From: Pleurocapsales cyanobacterium LEGE 10410
Lineage (GTDB): Bacteria > Cyanobacteriota > Cyanobacteriia > Cyanobacteriales > Xenococcaceae
DNA length: 64,000 nt
Assembly (NCBI GenBank): GCA_015207195.1
Contig: JADEXJ010000004.1
Coordinates: 29,018 to 93,017 of the forward strand
Direction: 5' to 3'
Shown here: positions 43,000-52,126 of the stretch, one piece after another
Layout: each line of letters starts with the position of its first letter
How positions within the stretch are numbered: the stretch's first letter is position 1
Program-made: the position numbers and the translations under genes
The notes under the pieces: model-generated
Told to the model about the DNA's origin: nothing
The model's database searches: none
The model's input: the letters and a program-made list of their open reading frames with translations, nothing else

Positions 43000-43899
43000 T
43001 TAATCAGTATCTTGTACGAAGTTGCGATCGCAAACTAATACTGTCTTTTTATAGGGAAAAATCCAGCCACAGTTAACAATCAAATGATAAAAAATATCCC
43101 ATTTAATCCTGTCGCGATCGCAGTTTAAAACTTCAGCAAAATAATCAATATAATAAGCGTAATCTGCTATCACTGAAGGTACAATAACGTTGGCGGATCT
43201 GCTAGTAACATCAATAATTGGTAGCTGATATTTATCACCCTGCTGGAAATTACCAGCAAACAACATACTAAACATTTGATTCATATTATTGTCTGCTGGT
43301 GGCTTATTAAACAAGAAGCTATTAATTTGTCTTTGAGCCTGCCACAGAGGGTAAGATATATAGTTGTTAAAAACAAAGCCAGCTTCAAAAAATAGTTTAA
43401 ATATAGCTTTACTCAGTTCGTCTGTATCGCTATCTTTGGCTGAAGCGATCGCCATGTCACCAAAGTTAGCCCAGATTATCGAAAATAGCTGATTTTCTTC
43501 GAGTCGGTCTGCTGCTTGTGAAGCAATGCGATCTGCTAAACCATCATCTAAATTGCCTCCTAGTTGTTCTAAGATTTCTGCCTTGACTTGACTTCTAATA
43601 TTCCCCAATATCTCAGTTATCCGATAGGCAACAGGGCTTCCTAAAGCAGTATCTGCTAGCTTACCCCAATTATTGATTATCTCATTGTGAATGTATTTTA
43701 AGGCTGCATCAGGAGTAGTAAAAAAGATAATCTTAGGCTCTGAAAGTTCGATCAATTCATAGGCTCGTTTAATTGCAAGTTTAGCTTGTTCTCGATCTAT
43801 TGGGGCTGTTGAACGAGCAATTTGTTGCCACTTATGACGATAAATAGATATTGATGCTTGCTGCTCTGGTGTTAACTGAAATATATTAAAAGTTAGCAT
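43000..43899 (-). CDS. DUF6745-like protein, probably truncated at the C-terminus
   Basis: A 299-residue protein beginning MLTFNIFQLTPEQQASISIY with RHKWQQIARSTAPIDREQAK, a pattern I associate with DUF6745 proteins (LTPEQ, then YR-x-KW-x-x-IA-x-STEPIDR). The middle is helical (ITEILGNIRSQVKAEILEQLG). The C-terminus reads NCGWIFPYKKTVLVCDR and then ends quickly at FVQDTD. In the proteins I recall, CD-RP is followed by a further long region, so this copy seems to stop early. The 3' end lies beside an AT-rich gap. Function unknown. It is divergent from, and 14 bases away from, the small membrane gene at 43914. Confidence 0.6.
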   Translation of the reverse strand: MLTFNIFQLTPEQQASISIYRHKWQQIARSTAPIDREQAKLAIKRAYELIELSEPKIIFFTTPDAALKYIHNEIINNWGKLADTALGSPVAYRITEILGNIRSQVKAEILEQLGGNLDDGLADRIASQAADRLEENQLFSIIWANFGDMAIASAKDSDTDELSKAIFKLFFEAGFVFNNYISYPLWQAQRQINSFLFNKPPADNNMNQMFSMLFAGNFQQGDKYQLPIIDVTSRSANVIVPSVIADYAYYIDYFAEVLNCDRDRIKWDIFYHLIVNCGWIFPYKKTVLVCDRNFVQDTD

Positions 43900-43913
43900 T
43901 TATTTAAACTCTT

Positions 43914-44363
43914 TTGACCATGCTGCCTAAGTTGCCTTTTCCACTCAATATAGTCTTGTTCTTAGCTTTATTTTTGTTGTTTTTTAGCTGGGTTTTTTCT
44001 CAAGCTGGTTGGTATGAATTAGCCGAATTATATAAAACAAATATAAAACTTTCAGAAAGTATAGCTCAAAAAACCAAATCTTGTACTTGCAGAATCAGTA
44101 AAAATTCTACTGGTTCTTTTAAGGGAATAATCATAGCTTTTTTATCAACGGGATTATATCTTTCTCCTAGTATCCTTAATACTTTTATTCCATCTTTATT
44201 AATTCCCTGGCGCGATATTAGCAATTACGAAATGCTTGGAGATGAATATCGGTTTTATCTTGGCAATCCCACAATTACCGTTTTGACTTTAAGAAGAGAA
44301 ACAGTTCGAGAGTTAGAAACAATATCGGGAATAGAAATAAGCGATCGCCTGACCAATAATTAA
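43914..44363 (+). CDS. Hypothetical membrane protein
   Basis: A 149-residue protein with no recognised family. A membrane helix is clear near residues 10-30 (FPLNIVLFLALFLLFFSWVF) and a second hydrophobic stretch near 68-92 (GSFKGIIIAFLSTGLYLSPS). A Cys-x-Cys pair (SCTCRIS) lies between. The C-terminal third looks like a soluble beta-rich piece (EYRFYLGNPTITVLTLRRET). ATG at 43914, or at 43920 (MLPKLPF) if the second Met is used. Its start is nearly back-to-back with the DUF6745-like gene. Confidence 0.65.
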   Translation: MTMLPKLPFPLNIVLFLALFLLFFSWVFSQAGWYELAELYKTNIKLSESIAQKTKSCTCRISKNSTGSFKGIIIAFLSTGLYLSPSILNTFIPSLLIPWRDISNYEMLGDEYRFYLGNPTITVLTLRRETVRELETISGIEISDRLTNN

Positions 44364-44531
44364 TTTAATAATCAAATTTTCAATTAATAGTAATCCTCAA
44401 TCATTTTAGAGAACAACTTCGCCATAAAAAGCAGCTTTCTTAATGACTAATAACTAATAACTAATAACAAAAGAAATGAAGACACGATGACCGAAAGATA
44501 TATTGTCTCCTACTTCTAACCTTTAATTGTG

Positions 44532-45305
44532 TTAAGCCCTTTTACCTAATCTCCGAGAGGCAACTTTTGATGAATCCACTTTAGCGATCGCTTTACTCAA
44601 GGGCATAATGCGAATACGTCCATCTAAAGAATTAGCTTGATAAACCTTGTGATTGTCGAGATCTAACGCAGTCATCCAGCCACTATTATGGTGATATGCT
44701 CCTGTTTCAATATTTAACCAACCTTTGCCCGCAGCTATTTGTCCAGGCTCAACTCCAGGAAAGGTAAAGGTAATAGTATGTCCCGTGACGATCAGCTTAT
44801 CTTTAAAAAAGGCTCGATCTGCACTATGAAAATCTTCTCTGATCCAGCAAAACTGATCGGCGCATTGCTGTGTTAAAGGAATTTTGGGATCGACTCCTGC
44901 ATGAACTAGCCAATAATCTCCTAAATCTGCATATAGGGGCAAACTTTTCATCCAATCTATATGTTCTTGAGGAATTTTACTATCGTAGCTGTCAACCGTA
45001 GCATGACCACCGCTATATAACCAGCCTTGATATAGTTCGATAGATACTTCTCCAGTACCGACTACATCTAGCAGCATTTCTTCATGATTTCCTCGAAGAC
45101 AATTAAATTGGTTACGTATAACTAGATCGACTACCTGCGCGCTTTTAGGACCGCGATCGATCAAATCGCCCAAAAAATACACTTCGTCTTTGCTGGTAGG
45201 TAAGATGGAGTCTAGTAGAGCAGTTAAAGTGTCATAGTGTCCGTGTACGTCACCGATAACAATTCGACGCTTTTTGCTCTTGTTGGCTGTTTTGACGATG
45301 TGCAT
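44532..45305 (-). CDS. PPP-family serine/threonine phosphatase
   Basis: A 257-residue metallophosphatase with all four signatures of the PPP family: IVIGDVHGHYDTL (GDxHG, about residue 18), FLGDLIDRGPKSAQV (GDxxDRG, about 45), CLRGNHEEMLLD (GNHE, about 73) and VTGHTITFTFPG (about 170). It belongs with small bacterial or cyanobacterial PPP enzymes related to ApaH and PrpA/B. Substrates may be phosphoproteins or diadenosine polyphosphates; the sequence does not decide. It is single, divergent from miaE across 190 bases. Confidence 0.9.
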   Translation of the reverse strand: MHIVKTANKSKKRRIVIGDVHGHYDTLTALLDSILPTSKDEVYFLGDLIDRGPKSAQVVDLVIRNQFNCLRGNHEEMLLDVVGTGEVSIELYQGWLYSGGHATVDSYDSKIPQEHIDWMKSLPLYADLGDYWLVHAGVDPKIPLTQQCADQFCWIREDFHSADRAFFKDKLIVTGHTITFTFPGVEPGQIAAGKGWLNIETGAYHHNSGWMTALDLDNHKVYQANSLDGRIRIMPLSKAIAKVDSSKVASRRLGKRA

Positions 45306-45495
45306 TTTATAGTTATTTCTGAGCGATAGATAATTCTACGAAATTGTAAAAGCAGATTGTTGATTTACTAGTATGTTACCCATTTATTCCAGATGATCTG
45401 TGTATCCGACGAATAATTTTTGTGAGTTGGGATGAATCTGGGTACATCAACAGTTGGAAAAAATCAAGACATTTATTTATAAGTATACAAATACA

Positions 45496-46107
45496 ATGAT
45501 TAATTCAGCAGCTTCATTGACAACCACCAAAATAAAGATTTTACAACGCTCCTCAAGCCCAGCTTGGATCGAACAAGCGATCGCCAATCTTGATACAATT
45601 TTACTAGATCATTCCCATTGTGAACGAAAGGCAGCGGGAGTGGCAATAAATCTTATGTTTCGCTATCCTGCCCATCAGAAATTAGTCCGTCAGTTAACGG
45701 CGATCGCTCAAGAAGAATTAGAACATTTTGAGCAGGTAAATCAATGGTTAGAAAAACGTGGCATTCCCCTAGCACCTTTAAATTCTCCGCCGTACTTCTC
45801 TAAACTAAAATCTCAAATCCGCCACGCCGAACCAGACCGTTTAGTTGACTCTTTACTAATTTCGGCAATTATCGAAGCCCGCTCTCATGAAAGATTGGGG
45901 TTGATTGGAGAACACTGTCCCGATCCTGAACTGGCTAAATTTTATCGCGGTTTGATGGCATCAGAAGCTCGCCACTATGGAATTTATTGGGTGTTAGCCG
46001 AACAATATAGCGATCGCGCCAACGTTGAGAGTCGGTTGGCAGAACTAGGGGAATACGAAAGCAGTATTTTAGAAAATTTATATCATGAACCTAGGGTGCA
46101 TAGTTGA
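45496..46107 (+). CDS. miaE: tRNA-(ms2io6A)-hydroxylase MiaE
   Basis: A ferritin-like diiron monooxygenase that hydroxylates the prenyl group of ms2i6A at position 37 of tRNA. I use the ATG at 45496 (MINSAASLTTTKIKILQRSS) for a 203-residue product; the frame also opens at a TTG at 45454. Diiron ligands are visible as HCERKAAGVAI, IAQEELEHFEQV (Glu and Glu-x-x-His), SAIIEARSHERL and LMASEARHYGIY. Length and motif order match cyanobacterial MiaE. It lies upstream of a GNAT gene and glk in the same direction. Confidence 0.92.
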   Translation: MINSAASLTTTKIKILQRSSSPAWIEQAIANLDTILLDHSHCERKAAGVAINLMFRYPAHQKLVRQLTAIAQEELEHFEQVNQWLEKRGIPLAPLNSPPYFSKLKSQIRHAEPDRLVDSLLISAIIEARSHERLGLIGEHCPDPELAKFYRGLMASEARHYGIYWVLAEQYSDRANVESRLAELGEYESSILENLYHEPRVHS

Positions 46108-46126
46108 GTAGAGAGTAGCATTATAG

Positions 46127-46146
46127 AGACGCAAAATTTTGCGTCT
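46127..46146. repeat. Perfect 20-base palindrome
   Basis: AGACGCAAAA followed by its exact complement TTTTGCGTCT. Palindromes of this sequence are common dispersed elements in cyanobacterial genomes. It lies between miaE and the acetyltransferase start and could also act as a weak terminator for miaE. Confidence 0.75.
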
Positions 46147-46152
46147 GTACTA

Positions 46153-46656
46153 GTGAGTAATAAATCGGGGATGAATAGTAAATATCGCGAGTTTTTAGTG
46201 CGAGATTGGCGCAAGAGCGATCGCCAAGCAGCCTCAAGCGTAATTAAAACAGTACTAGAAGAGTATGGTTTACCATGGCAGCCAGAAACGGCAGATCGAG
46301 ACGTAATTGAGGTAGAATCGGCTTATTTAGAGGTGGGAGGAGAGTTTTGGGTAGTAGAGCAAAATTCGACTATAGTAGGAACCGCAGCATATCAACCAAT
46401 AGCTAGAGGACAGAACGCAGTAGAAATTCGCAAAATGTATTTGCTACCAGAAGTCAGAGGTAAAGGATTGGGGAAATATCTACTAGCACAGCTAGAGTTG
46501 GCGATCGCTATTAAGGATTATCAAGAAATTTGGATTGAAACCGCATCTGTACTCTTTGAGGCAGTAAAATTGTACGAGCATAATGGCTACCAACCCGCCA
46601 ATGGTGTGGAAACGGAAAGATGCGATTTAGTTTATTTAAAAAAACTACACCACTAA
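46153..46656 (+). CDS. GNAT-family N-acetyltransferase
   Basis: A 167-residue acetyl-CoA-dependent transferase. The acetyl-CoA pyrophosphate loop is RKMYLLPEVRGKGLGKYLLA (R/Q-x-x-G-x-G near residue 100), preceded by VVEQNSTIVGTAAYQPI and followed by the C-terminal SVLFEAVKLYEHNGYQPA. The start is GTG at 46153 or ATG at 46171 (MNSKYREFLVRDW); I cannot choose. Substrate unknown. The gene follows miaE by 45 bases and precedes glk by 30, a possible short operon. Confidence 0.85.
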   Translation: MSNKSGMNSKYREFLVRDWRKSDRQAASSVIKTVLEEYGLPWQPETADRDVIEVESAYLEVGGEFWVVEQNSTIVGTAAYQPIARGQNAVEIRKMYLLPEVRGKGLGKYLLAQLELAIAIKDYQEIWIETASVLFEAVKLYEHNGYQPANGVETERCDLVYLKKLHH

Positions 46657-46686
46657 ACAGATATAAAAAGAGAGCGAAAGCAGACT

Positions 46687-47715
46687 ATGTTTTTACTAGC
46701 TGGGGATATTGGCGGAACCAAGACTATCTTGCGTCTGGTAGAGGTAACAGAAGTAACGCTTACCCAGAAGACTTTTAAAACTGTTAAAGAAACCCAATAT
46801 ATCAGTGCAAGCTTTCCCGACTTAGTACCAATGGTGCGGGAATTTCTGGCACAGGATAAATATCTCAAACCACAGTTGGCTTGTTTTGCGATCGCAGGTC
46901 CTGTAGTCAATAATACCTGCCATTTGACTAACCTTAACTGGGTGCTGGATACGCAACGCTTAGAAATAGAATTAGATATACCAAAAATCAACCTAATTAA
47001 TGATTTTGCAGCCAACAGCTTTGGTATTTTGGGTCTAAAAGATTTTGATGTCCATACCTTACAGGCTGGAGAAGCCAGAGAAGATTCCCCCATTGCAGTG
47101 ATCGGCGCAGGAACGGGTTTGGGAGAAGCTTTTCTTGTTCCTCAAGGAAAAAAGTACCAGATTTTTGCCAGCGAAGGAGGACACGCCGATTTTGCTCCCC
47201 GTAACGATCTAGAGACAGAACTGCTAAAATATCTCAGAACTAAATTGAACGTGGAACATATTTCAGTAGAAAGAGTAGTCTCTGGTCAGGGAATTATCTC
47301 GATCTATCAATTTTTACGGGACAACAATTTTGCCTCAGAAACCCACGAAATTGGTGAAAGAATCAAACTTTGGGAGCAAGAAAATACTAAAACTATCGAT
47401 CCTGCTGCCATCATTTCTCAGTCAGCCTTCAAGCAAAGCGATCGCCTTTGCGAAAAAACGATGGATGTCTTTATTGAGGCTTATGGTGCAGAAACAGGCA
47501 ACCTGGCTCTTAAGCTGCTCTCCTATGGCGGAATCTACATTGCAGGAGGAATTGCTGCCAAAATCTTGCCCCTAATGCAGGATGGTAGATTTTTAAATAC
47601 TTTTAAAGATAAAGGTCGAGTTAGTACTTTAATCAAGGAAATTCCCGTTCACATTGTTTTAAATCCCCAGGTAGGGTTAGTAGGTTCGGTGCTTTATGGT
47701 TTGCAGCATCGGTAA
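46687..47715 (+). CDS. glk: Glucokinase
   Basis: A 342-residue ATP-dependent glucose kinase of the bacterial Glk type. The phosphate-binding motif LAGDIGGTKTILRLV opens the protein; the sugar-binding INDFAANSFGIL lies near residue 105. AVIGAGTGLGEAF is the adenosine/phosphate 2 region (about 138), and EGGHADFAPRN (about 160) carries the conserved Glu-Gly-Gly-His. The C-terminal LLSYGGIYIAGGIAAKIL completes the fold. Length is normal. It provides glucose 6-phosphate for glycolysis or the oxidative pentose phosphate pathway. It converges with the flippase gene downstream. Confidence 0.95.
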   Translation: MFLLAGDIGGTKTILRLVEVTEVTLTQKTFKTVKETQYISASFPDLVPMVREFLAQDKYLKPQLACFAIAGPVVNNTCHLTNLNWVLDTQRLEIELDIPKINLINDFAANSFGILGLKDFDVHTLQAGEAREDSPIAVIGAGTGLGEAFLVPQGKKYQIFASEGGHADFAPRNDLETELLKYLRTKLNVEHISVERVVSGQGIISIYQFLRDNNFASETHEIGERIKLWEQENTKTIDPAAIISQSAFKQSDRLCEKTMDVFIEAYGAETGNLALKLLSYGGIYIAGGIAAKILPLMQDGRFLNTFKDKGRVSTLIKEIPVHIVLNPQVGLVGSVLYGLQHR

Positions 47716-47795
47716 TAGGCTACAGTGACCCTGCGATCGCTAGATCTCGGTGTAAGGTAGCTTTTAATTTGGTTTGGGTAGGCAATTTTTATCTA

Positions 47796-49091
47796 TCAAG
47801 TTTGCTTTCTTGAATTGTATATAAATAGCAAAACAATGCTCAAACAAATCAATCTCATTCCATCAGAAGTTAAAGTTGCCCAAATTGCTCCCTGCAAGCC
47901 AAAAATTGGAATCAACCAGACATTCAAGATCACGTTGAGAATTGCAGCTATCGTCTGCACCGCGCTGCGGAGCTTTTGATGCCCCAAACCTGTTAGAACA
48001 TTAGCAGTCAGTAGCTGCAAAGCATTGATTGCTGGGAGGGGAGCTAACCAACGTAAAGTAGAAATAGCATCTTGGTATTCGGCACCCAAAATTTTGGGAA
48101 CTAAAGGAGCAAAAACTTGGAAAGCAGCGAAGCTGAAAAAACCGTAAACAATAATTATTGGCAACAGTTTTTTGGCAAAATTAAGACAGCTGGTTATTCC
48201 TAAAGAACCCTGTTGGAAAAATCGATGATAGGTAGCATTAAACAAAGCTAATACTGGAACATCACCAATATTAACAAAGCGATAAGCCGAACCATATACA
48301 CCCGTGGCGTTTAAAGTTGCCATACTAGCCAACATGGTTTTGTCAATATTGTTGTTGATATTATTGGCTGACATACCAATAGAAAAATAAATTCCTTGAG
48401 CAAGATCCGCCCTAATTCTGCCTAACTTCACTCTAGGTTTTCCTGCTATTTTATTAGTCATCAACAAAGCCAATAAGCCGACCGACAATGAGCTGGCGAA
48501 ATATAATATAGACCAGGTATTAATATCTACATTAGCTGAAGGAATAAAATTATTTATCATAGTAATCAACAGCAAGGCAGCTAAGAGCTTGCCCACCGTA
48601 TTCAAAACTACTAACTGAGCAGCTTTATGCACTAAACCTATTGCTCTCAAAGCTTTATTGCCTGCTTCTAGTAATCCCAAACACAACAAATCTGCTGTCA
48701 ATAAAAAAGCAACTGCTAACAAAGAAACACGTTCGGGAAAAATCAATGGAGCAATTAATAATAATATTCCAGTAATGCTAATACTGTTAATTAGCAAAAT
48801 CAGTAAAGTATTTCCCCAATGACTGGGAAAAACTGTGCGGTCTACCGATACTTTTTGGACTAGGACATCATCACTACCAAGAGCAACGAAGGGAAATAGT
48901 AAAGAGGCTAAAGCAGAAACAGCCACAAAAGATCCATAATTTTCTGCACCCAGAGAACGAGCGATGATTACAAAATAAGCTGCTTGCACCAAGACATTGA
49001 TTAATCTGGCTATCAACATCCAAGAAACATCTTTGAACAGAGATTTTTTGGTAATTTCGGTAATTTTTACTTTGATGTCGGACAGATTCAT
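47796..49091 (-). CDS. Polysaccharide flippase (Wzx/MATE-like oligosaccharide exporter)
   Basis: A 431-residue protein with about 12-14 membrane helices and no soluble domain. The opening KSLFKDVSWMLIARLINVLV and AARSLGAENYGSFVAVSAL-type segment (here IIARSLGAENYGSFVAV) is typical of oligosaccharide flippases of the Wzx / polysaccharide biosynthesis family. It would move lipid-linked repeat units across the inner membrane. Two glycosyltransferases are divergent from it (49464, 50792), which supports a capsule or exopolysaccharide role. No polymerase gene was recognised in the window. Confidence 0.88.
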   Translation of the reverse strand: MNLSDIKVKITEITKKSLFKDVSWMLIARLINVLVQAAYFVIIARSLGAENYGSFVAVSALASLLFPFVALGSDDVLVQKVSVDRTVFPSHWGNTLLILLINSISITGILLLIAPLIFPERVSLLAVAFLLTADLLCLGLLEAGNKALRAIGLVHKAAQLVVLNTVGKLLAALLLITMINNFIPSANVDINTWSILYFASSLSVGLLALLMTNKIAGKPRVKLGRIRADLAQGIYFSIGMSANNINNNIDKTMLASMATLNATGVYGSAYRFVNIGDVPVLALFNATYHRFFQQGSLGITSCLNFAKKLLPIIIVYGFFSFAAFQVFAPLVPKILGAEYQDAISTLRWLAPLPAINALQLLTANVLTGLGHQKLRSAVQTIAAILNVILNVWLIPIFGLQGAIWATLTSDGMRLICLSIVLLFIYNSRKQT

Positions 49092-49463
49092 TATTTTTTA
49101 GTACTTGTGCAGGCATATTATTAAGTAACACAATCGGTTGACTAAATACGTAATAAATTCATAAATCCGATCTTTAATTTATCCAAAATGTAGCCATTTT
49201 TAACCGCTTAATTAAAATTGTTGTTATAGTTGCTATAGTATTTTAATAGTAAATCTGGTAATGTAGCAGATTTGCTCGAATATTCTATCTGAGTGCTATT
49301 AGTTTTTCACCAGAACTGATAGTCCTCTGTCTTATATAAATAAAGAAAAGTTATCTATCAACAAAAACATATTAGTTATTATGATAGTATTTAGCAGACG
49401 AGAAGTAGTGTCGGGGTGTATACAGTGTATTTGATATAAGCATTAAGGAAGATACTGAAAAAT
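49092..49463. other. Divergent intergenic region
   Basis: About 370 AT-rich bases between the flippase and the first glycosyltransferase. Promoters for both genes must lie here, but I see no repeat, operator or RNA structure that I would assign. Confidence 0.5.
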
Positions 49464-50405
49464 ATGTTGATTTCAATATGTGTCGTAACTTTTAAAAGAC
49501 CACAGGGATTACGGCTTTTGCTAAAAGGACTAAATGAATTGGCTTTTAGGGAAATAGAATGTCCTGAAATTGAAGTTATCGTAGTAGATAATGACACTGA
49601 CAAATTAGCCGAAGAAATTTGTGCAGAAATCAAACCAAAATTTCGCTGGACTTTAAAGGCAGGAGTAGAAACTCGCAGGGGCATTACCTACGCCAGGAAT
49701 AAATCCATATCAATGGTTTCCGAAGATGCAGATTATATCGCCATTCTTGATGATGATGAAATTCCCGAATCTTCGTGGTTGGAGGCATTATTATTAGTTC
49801 AACAAAAATACGATTCAGGTATTGTTACAGGACCAGTAATTCCCCATTTCAATGACAACAGAGTTCCCAATTGGATTATTAAAGGTCAATTCTTTGAACC
49901 ACCTCGTTACAAGACGGGAGAACAGAGAACGGTTGCTTTCACTAACAATGTGATGGTGAAAGCAGAAATCTTACGTAAACTAACACCAGTTTTTGATAAT
50001 CGCTTTGCAATTTCTGGAGGTTCTGATTCTCATCTGTTTCTAAATCTTCATAAAGCAGGTCATAAAATTACCTGGGCAGATGAGGCAGTTGTATATGATG
50101 TAATTTCTGCGTCTCGTACTAACTTAAAATGGATTTTGCTGCGCGGTTACCGTGAGTGGAGTAACTATAGCGCTCATGAAAAAGAATTGTATCCTTCGTT
50201 TTCTATTCAGTCAGTGCGTGTTCTCAAAGGATTAGCTTTAATTGTTATCGGTATATTGTATTTAATTCCTGCATTATTAACGGAAAAAGCTACAGTGGTA
50301 ACTTCTTTGCTCTATATCAGCAGAGGTGTGGGAACTTTAGGTGGTCTATTGGGTCTTTCTTATCAGGAATATAAAAGTATCACCAACTATATTTTGGAAG
50401 GATAA
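49464..50405 (+). CDS. Family 2 glycosyltransferase
   Basis: A 313-residue GT-A enzyme. The catalytic fold begins [20 protein letters not shown], with nucleotide-binding [30 protein letters not shown] (about 72) and the DXD-type site [20 protein letters not shown] (about 92). [20 protein letters not shown] (about 183) is the acceptor-side motif with the catalytic acid region. A membrane helix near residues 255-275 ([20 protein letters not shown]) anchors it. It is probably involved in exopolysaccharide assembly with the neighbouring flippase. Sugar specificity is unknown. Confidence 0.9.
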   Translation: MLISICVVTFKRPQGLRLLLKGLNELAFREIECPEIEVIVVDNDTDKLAEEICAEIKPKFRWTLKAGVETRRGITYARNKSISMVSEDADYIAILDDDEIPESSWLEALLLVQQKYDSGIVTGPVIPHFNDNRVPNWIIKGQFFEPPRYKTGEQRTVAFTNNVMVKAEILRKLTPVFDNRFAISGGSDSHLFLNLHKAGHKITWADEAVVYDVISASRTNLKWILLRGYREWSNYSAHEKELYPSFSIQSVRVLKGLALIVIGILYLIPALLTEKATVVTSLLYISRGVGTLGGLLGLSYQEYKSITNYILEG

Positions 50406-50791
50406 AAGTAAAAGTCTGCTTGTTAAATAAAAATTAAAGGCTATTGTAGCTTGGGCTGGGCAAGTATTATTGATAAATTTGTTTGGCAATTTTAGCTTGA
50501 GCTTGCTCTGGCAAGACTACGTATTTTTACTGATTTAAAATTCGATTTATCAGCAGACTTTAAGAGAGTATGAAATTTATCTTGAGTAAAAATATTCAGA
50601 ACAAAACCAACTAAAAGCACAGAGTTATCTGGGTTAAAGATGAATTGAGACCATCAGCTTCTCGATCAACAAATTGAATTTTGATAGTAATCCCTACTTT
50701 GATTGAGCTTCTTTTTGATTGATAGATTTTTAAAGTCTAATAGCGAGGTTATAGTGGGGGAACTGACCAAATATTAAATGTCTTAGTTTTT
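50406..50791. other. Intergenic region between two glycosyltransferases
   Basis: About 385 bases with stops in all frames on both strands and no clear hairpin. It probably contains the promoter of the second glycosyltransferase. Nothing else is seen. Confidence 0.5.
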
Positions 50792-52021
50792 ATGATTCAT
50801 GTATTAGATGTTATTTTATTTTTCAACGCCTTACTTATTCTTATCCCATGCGTTTTTTTCTGTATTGAGTGTCTTGCTGCACTTTCATCAAGACGATTTC
50901 AATTAGATAAATCATCAACTAATTATCCAAAAACAGCAATTTTGATACCCGCTCATAACGAAGCTATGGTAATTGGCTCGACCTTGGAATCTTTGTTATC
51001 TCAAGTCGAGAATCCTAAAAGCATTGTCGTTGTTGCAGATAATTGTAATGATCAAACTGCTGCGATCGCTAGACAATTGGGAGTAACGGTTATTGAAAGA
51101 TCTAACGACCAACAGCGAGGTAAAGGTTATGCTCTTGATTATGGTTTGCGCTTTCTTCACGAAAATCCTCCAGAGATAGTTATTTTGATTGACGCTGACT
51201 GTTATGTTGGCTCCCAAACTATCGAGCGATTATCAGAAGAAGCTGTGGTTACTGATCAACCCGTTCAGGCTCTTTATCTTTTGGAAAAACCCCCCAACCC
51301 CACAGCCATAAATCTCATATCTGAATTTGCTTTTAAGGTAAAAAACCTAGTCCGTCCTATTGGTCTAGATCGGCTCGGATTACCATGTTTACTGACTGGA
51401 ACTGGGATGGCTTTCCCTTGGTCAGTTCTACAAGATGTTTCTCTGGCTAGCGACAATATTGTAGAAGATATGCAGTTGGGAATTGACTTAGCTATAGCAG
51501 GACATTTGCCCCGTTTTTGTTCGGAAGCCAAGGTTATTGGAGTATTTCCTCAACAAGAGAAACTGGCACAAACGCAACGAAAGCGTTGGGAACATGGACA
51601 CTTAAAAACCTTGTTCAATCAAGTACCCCGTCTGTTCTGGGGAGCGTTAACTTCTAGACAGTGGAAGTTGTTGGGTTTAGGATTAGAGTTAAGTATTCCT
51701 CCTGTGTCACTTATGGTAATGCTTTGGGGTATTAGTTTTGTAGTTACTATGCTCTGTACTATTTTGGGATTATCTTCTTGGCTACCCGCAATTTTATTGA
51801 CCATAGCAGGAGCTAGCCTTTTGATGGCGATCGCTAGTGCTTGGACTAAATATGGAAGTCAGGAAGTTCCAGCTAGTACATTCTTGTTAATTCCTTTATA
51901 CTTGCTCAAGAAAATTCCGCTATACCTAGGGTTTCTTCTACGACCTCAAAATCAGTGGGTTAGGACGGAGAGAGATTCTTCTTCCTTGTGGCTTAATCAA
52001 CAGAACCAAAATAGAAATTAA
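50792..52021 (+). CDS. Membrane glycosyltransferase, family 2 (cellulose-synthase-like)
   Basis: A 409-residue protein with an N-terminal membrane helix (about 5-30), a GT-A domain and three C-terminal helices (about 295-400). The motifs of processive or N-acetylglucosaminyltransferase-like enzymes are in order: TAILIPAHNEAMVIGSTLES, VVVADNCNDQTA, EIVILIDADCYVG (D-x-D), LTGTGMAFPW, NIVEDMQLG (ED) and QRKRWEHGHL (Q-x-x-RW). It should make or start a surface polysaccharide. A bidirectional terminator follows directly. Confidence 0.9.
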   Translation: MIHVLDVILFFNALLILIPCVFFCIECLAALSSRRFQLDKSSTNYPKTAILIPAHNEAMVIGSTLESLLSQVENPKSIVVVADNCNDQTAAIARQLGVTVIERSNDQQRGKGYALDYGLRFLHENPPEIVILIDADCYVGSQTIERLSEEAVVTDQPVQALYLLEKPPNPTAINLISEFAFKVKNLVRPIGLDRLGLPCLLTGTGMAFPWSVLQDVSLASDNIVEDMQLGIDLAIAGHLPRFCSEAKVIGVFPQQEKLAQTQRKRWEHGHLKTLFNQVPRLFWGALTSRQWKLLGLGLELSIPPVSLMVMLWGISFVVTMLCTILGLSSWLPAILLTIAGASLLMAIASAWTKYGSQEVPASTFLLIPLYLLKKIPLYLGFLLRPQNQWVRTERDSSSLWLNQQNQNRN

Positions 52022-52051
52022 CCATTTGCCATATCACTTAAATAAAACCTA

Positions 52052-52087
52052 ATAAAAAAAACTCCGCTTACCTAAGGCGGAGTTTTT
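52052..52087. terminator. Bidirectional intrinsic terminator
   Basis: A-tract, ACTCCGC (52061-52067), a nine-base loop including CTTACCTAAG that lengthens the stem, GCGGAGT (52077-52083) and a T-tract. It separates the converging glycosyltransferase (+) and lyase-like (-) genes. Confidence 0.92.
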
Positions 52088-52126
52088 GATGTCTGTTAAG
52101 TTTTTTTGCCCAATGAAATGCTCAGA

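Noticed and set aside
46653..47093. 146-codon minus ORF opposite glk
   Set aside because: Antisense shadow of a well-supported glucokinase gene.
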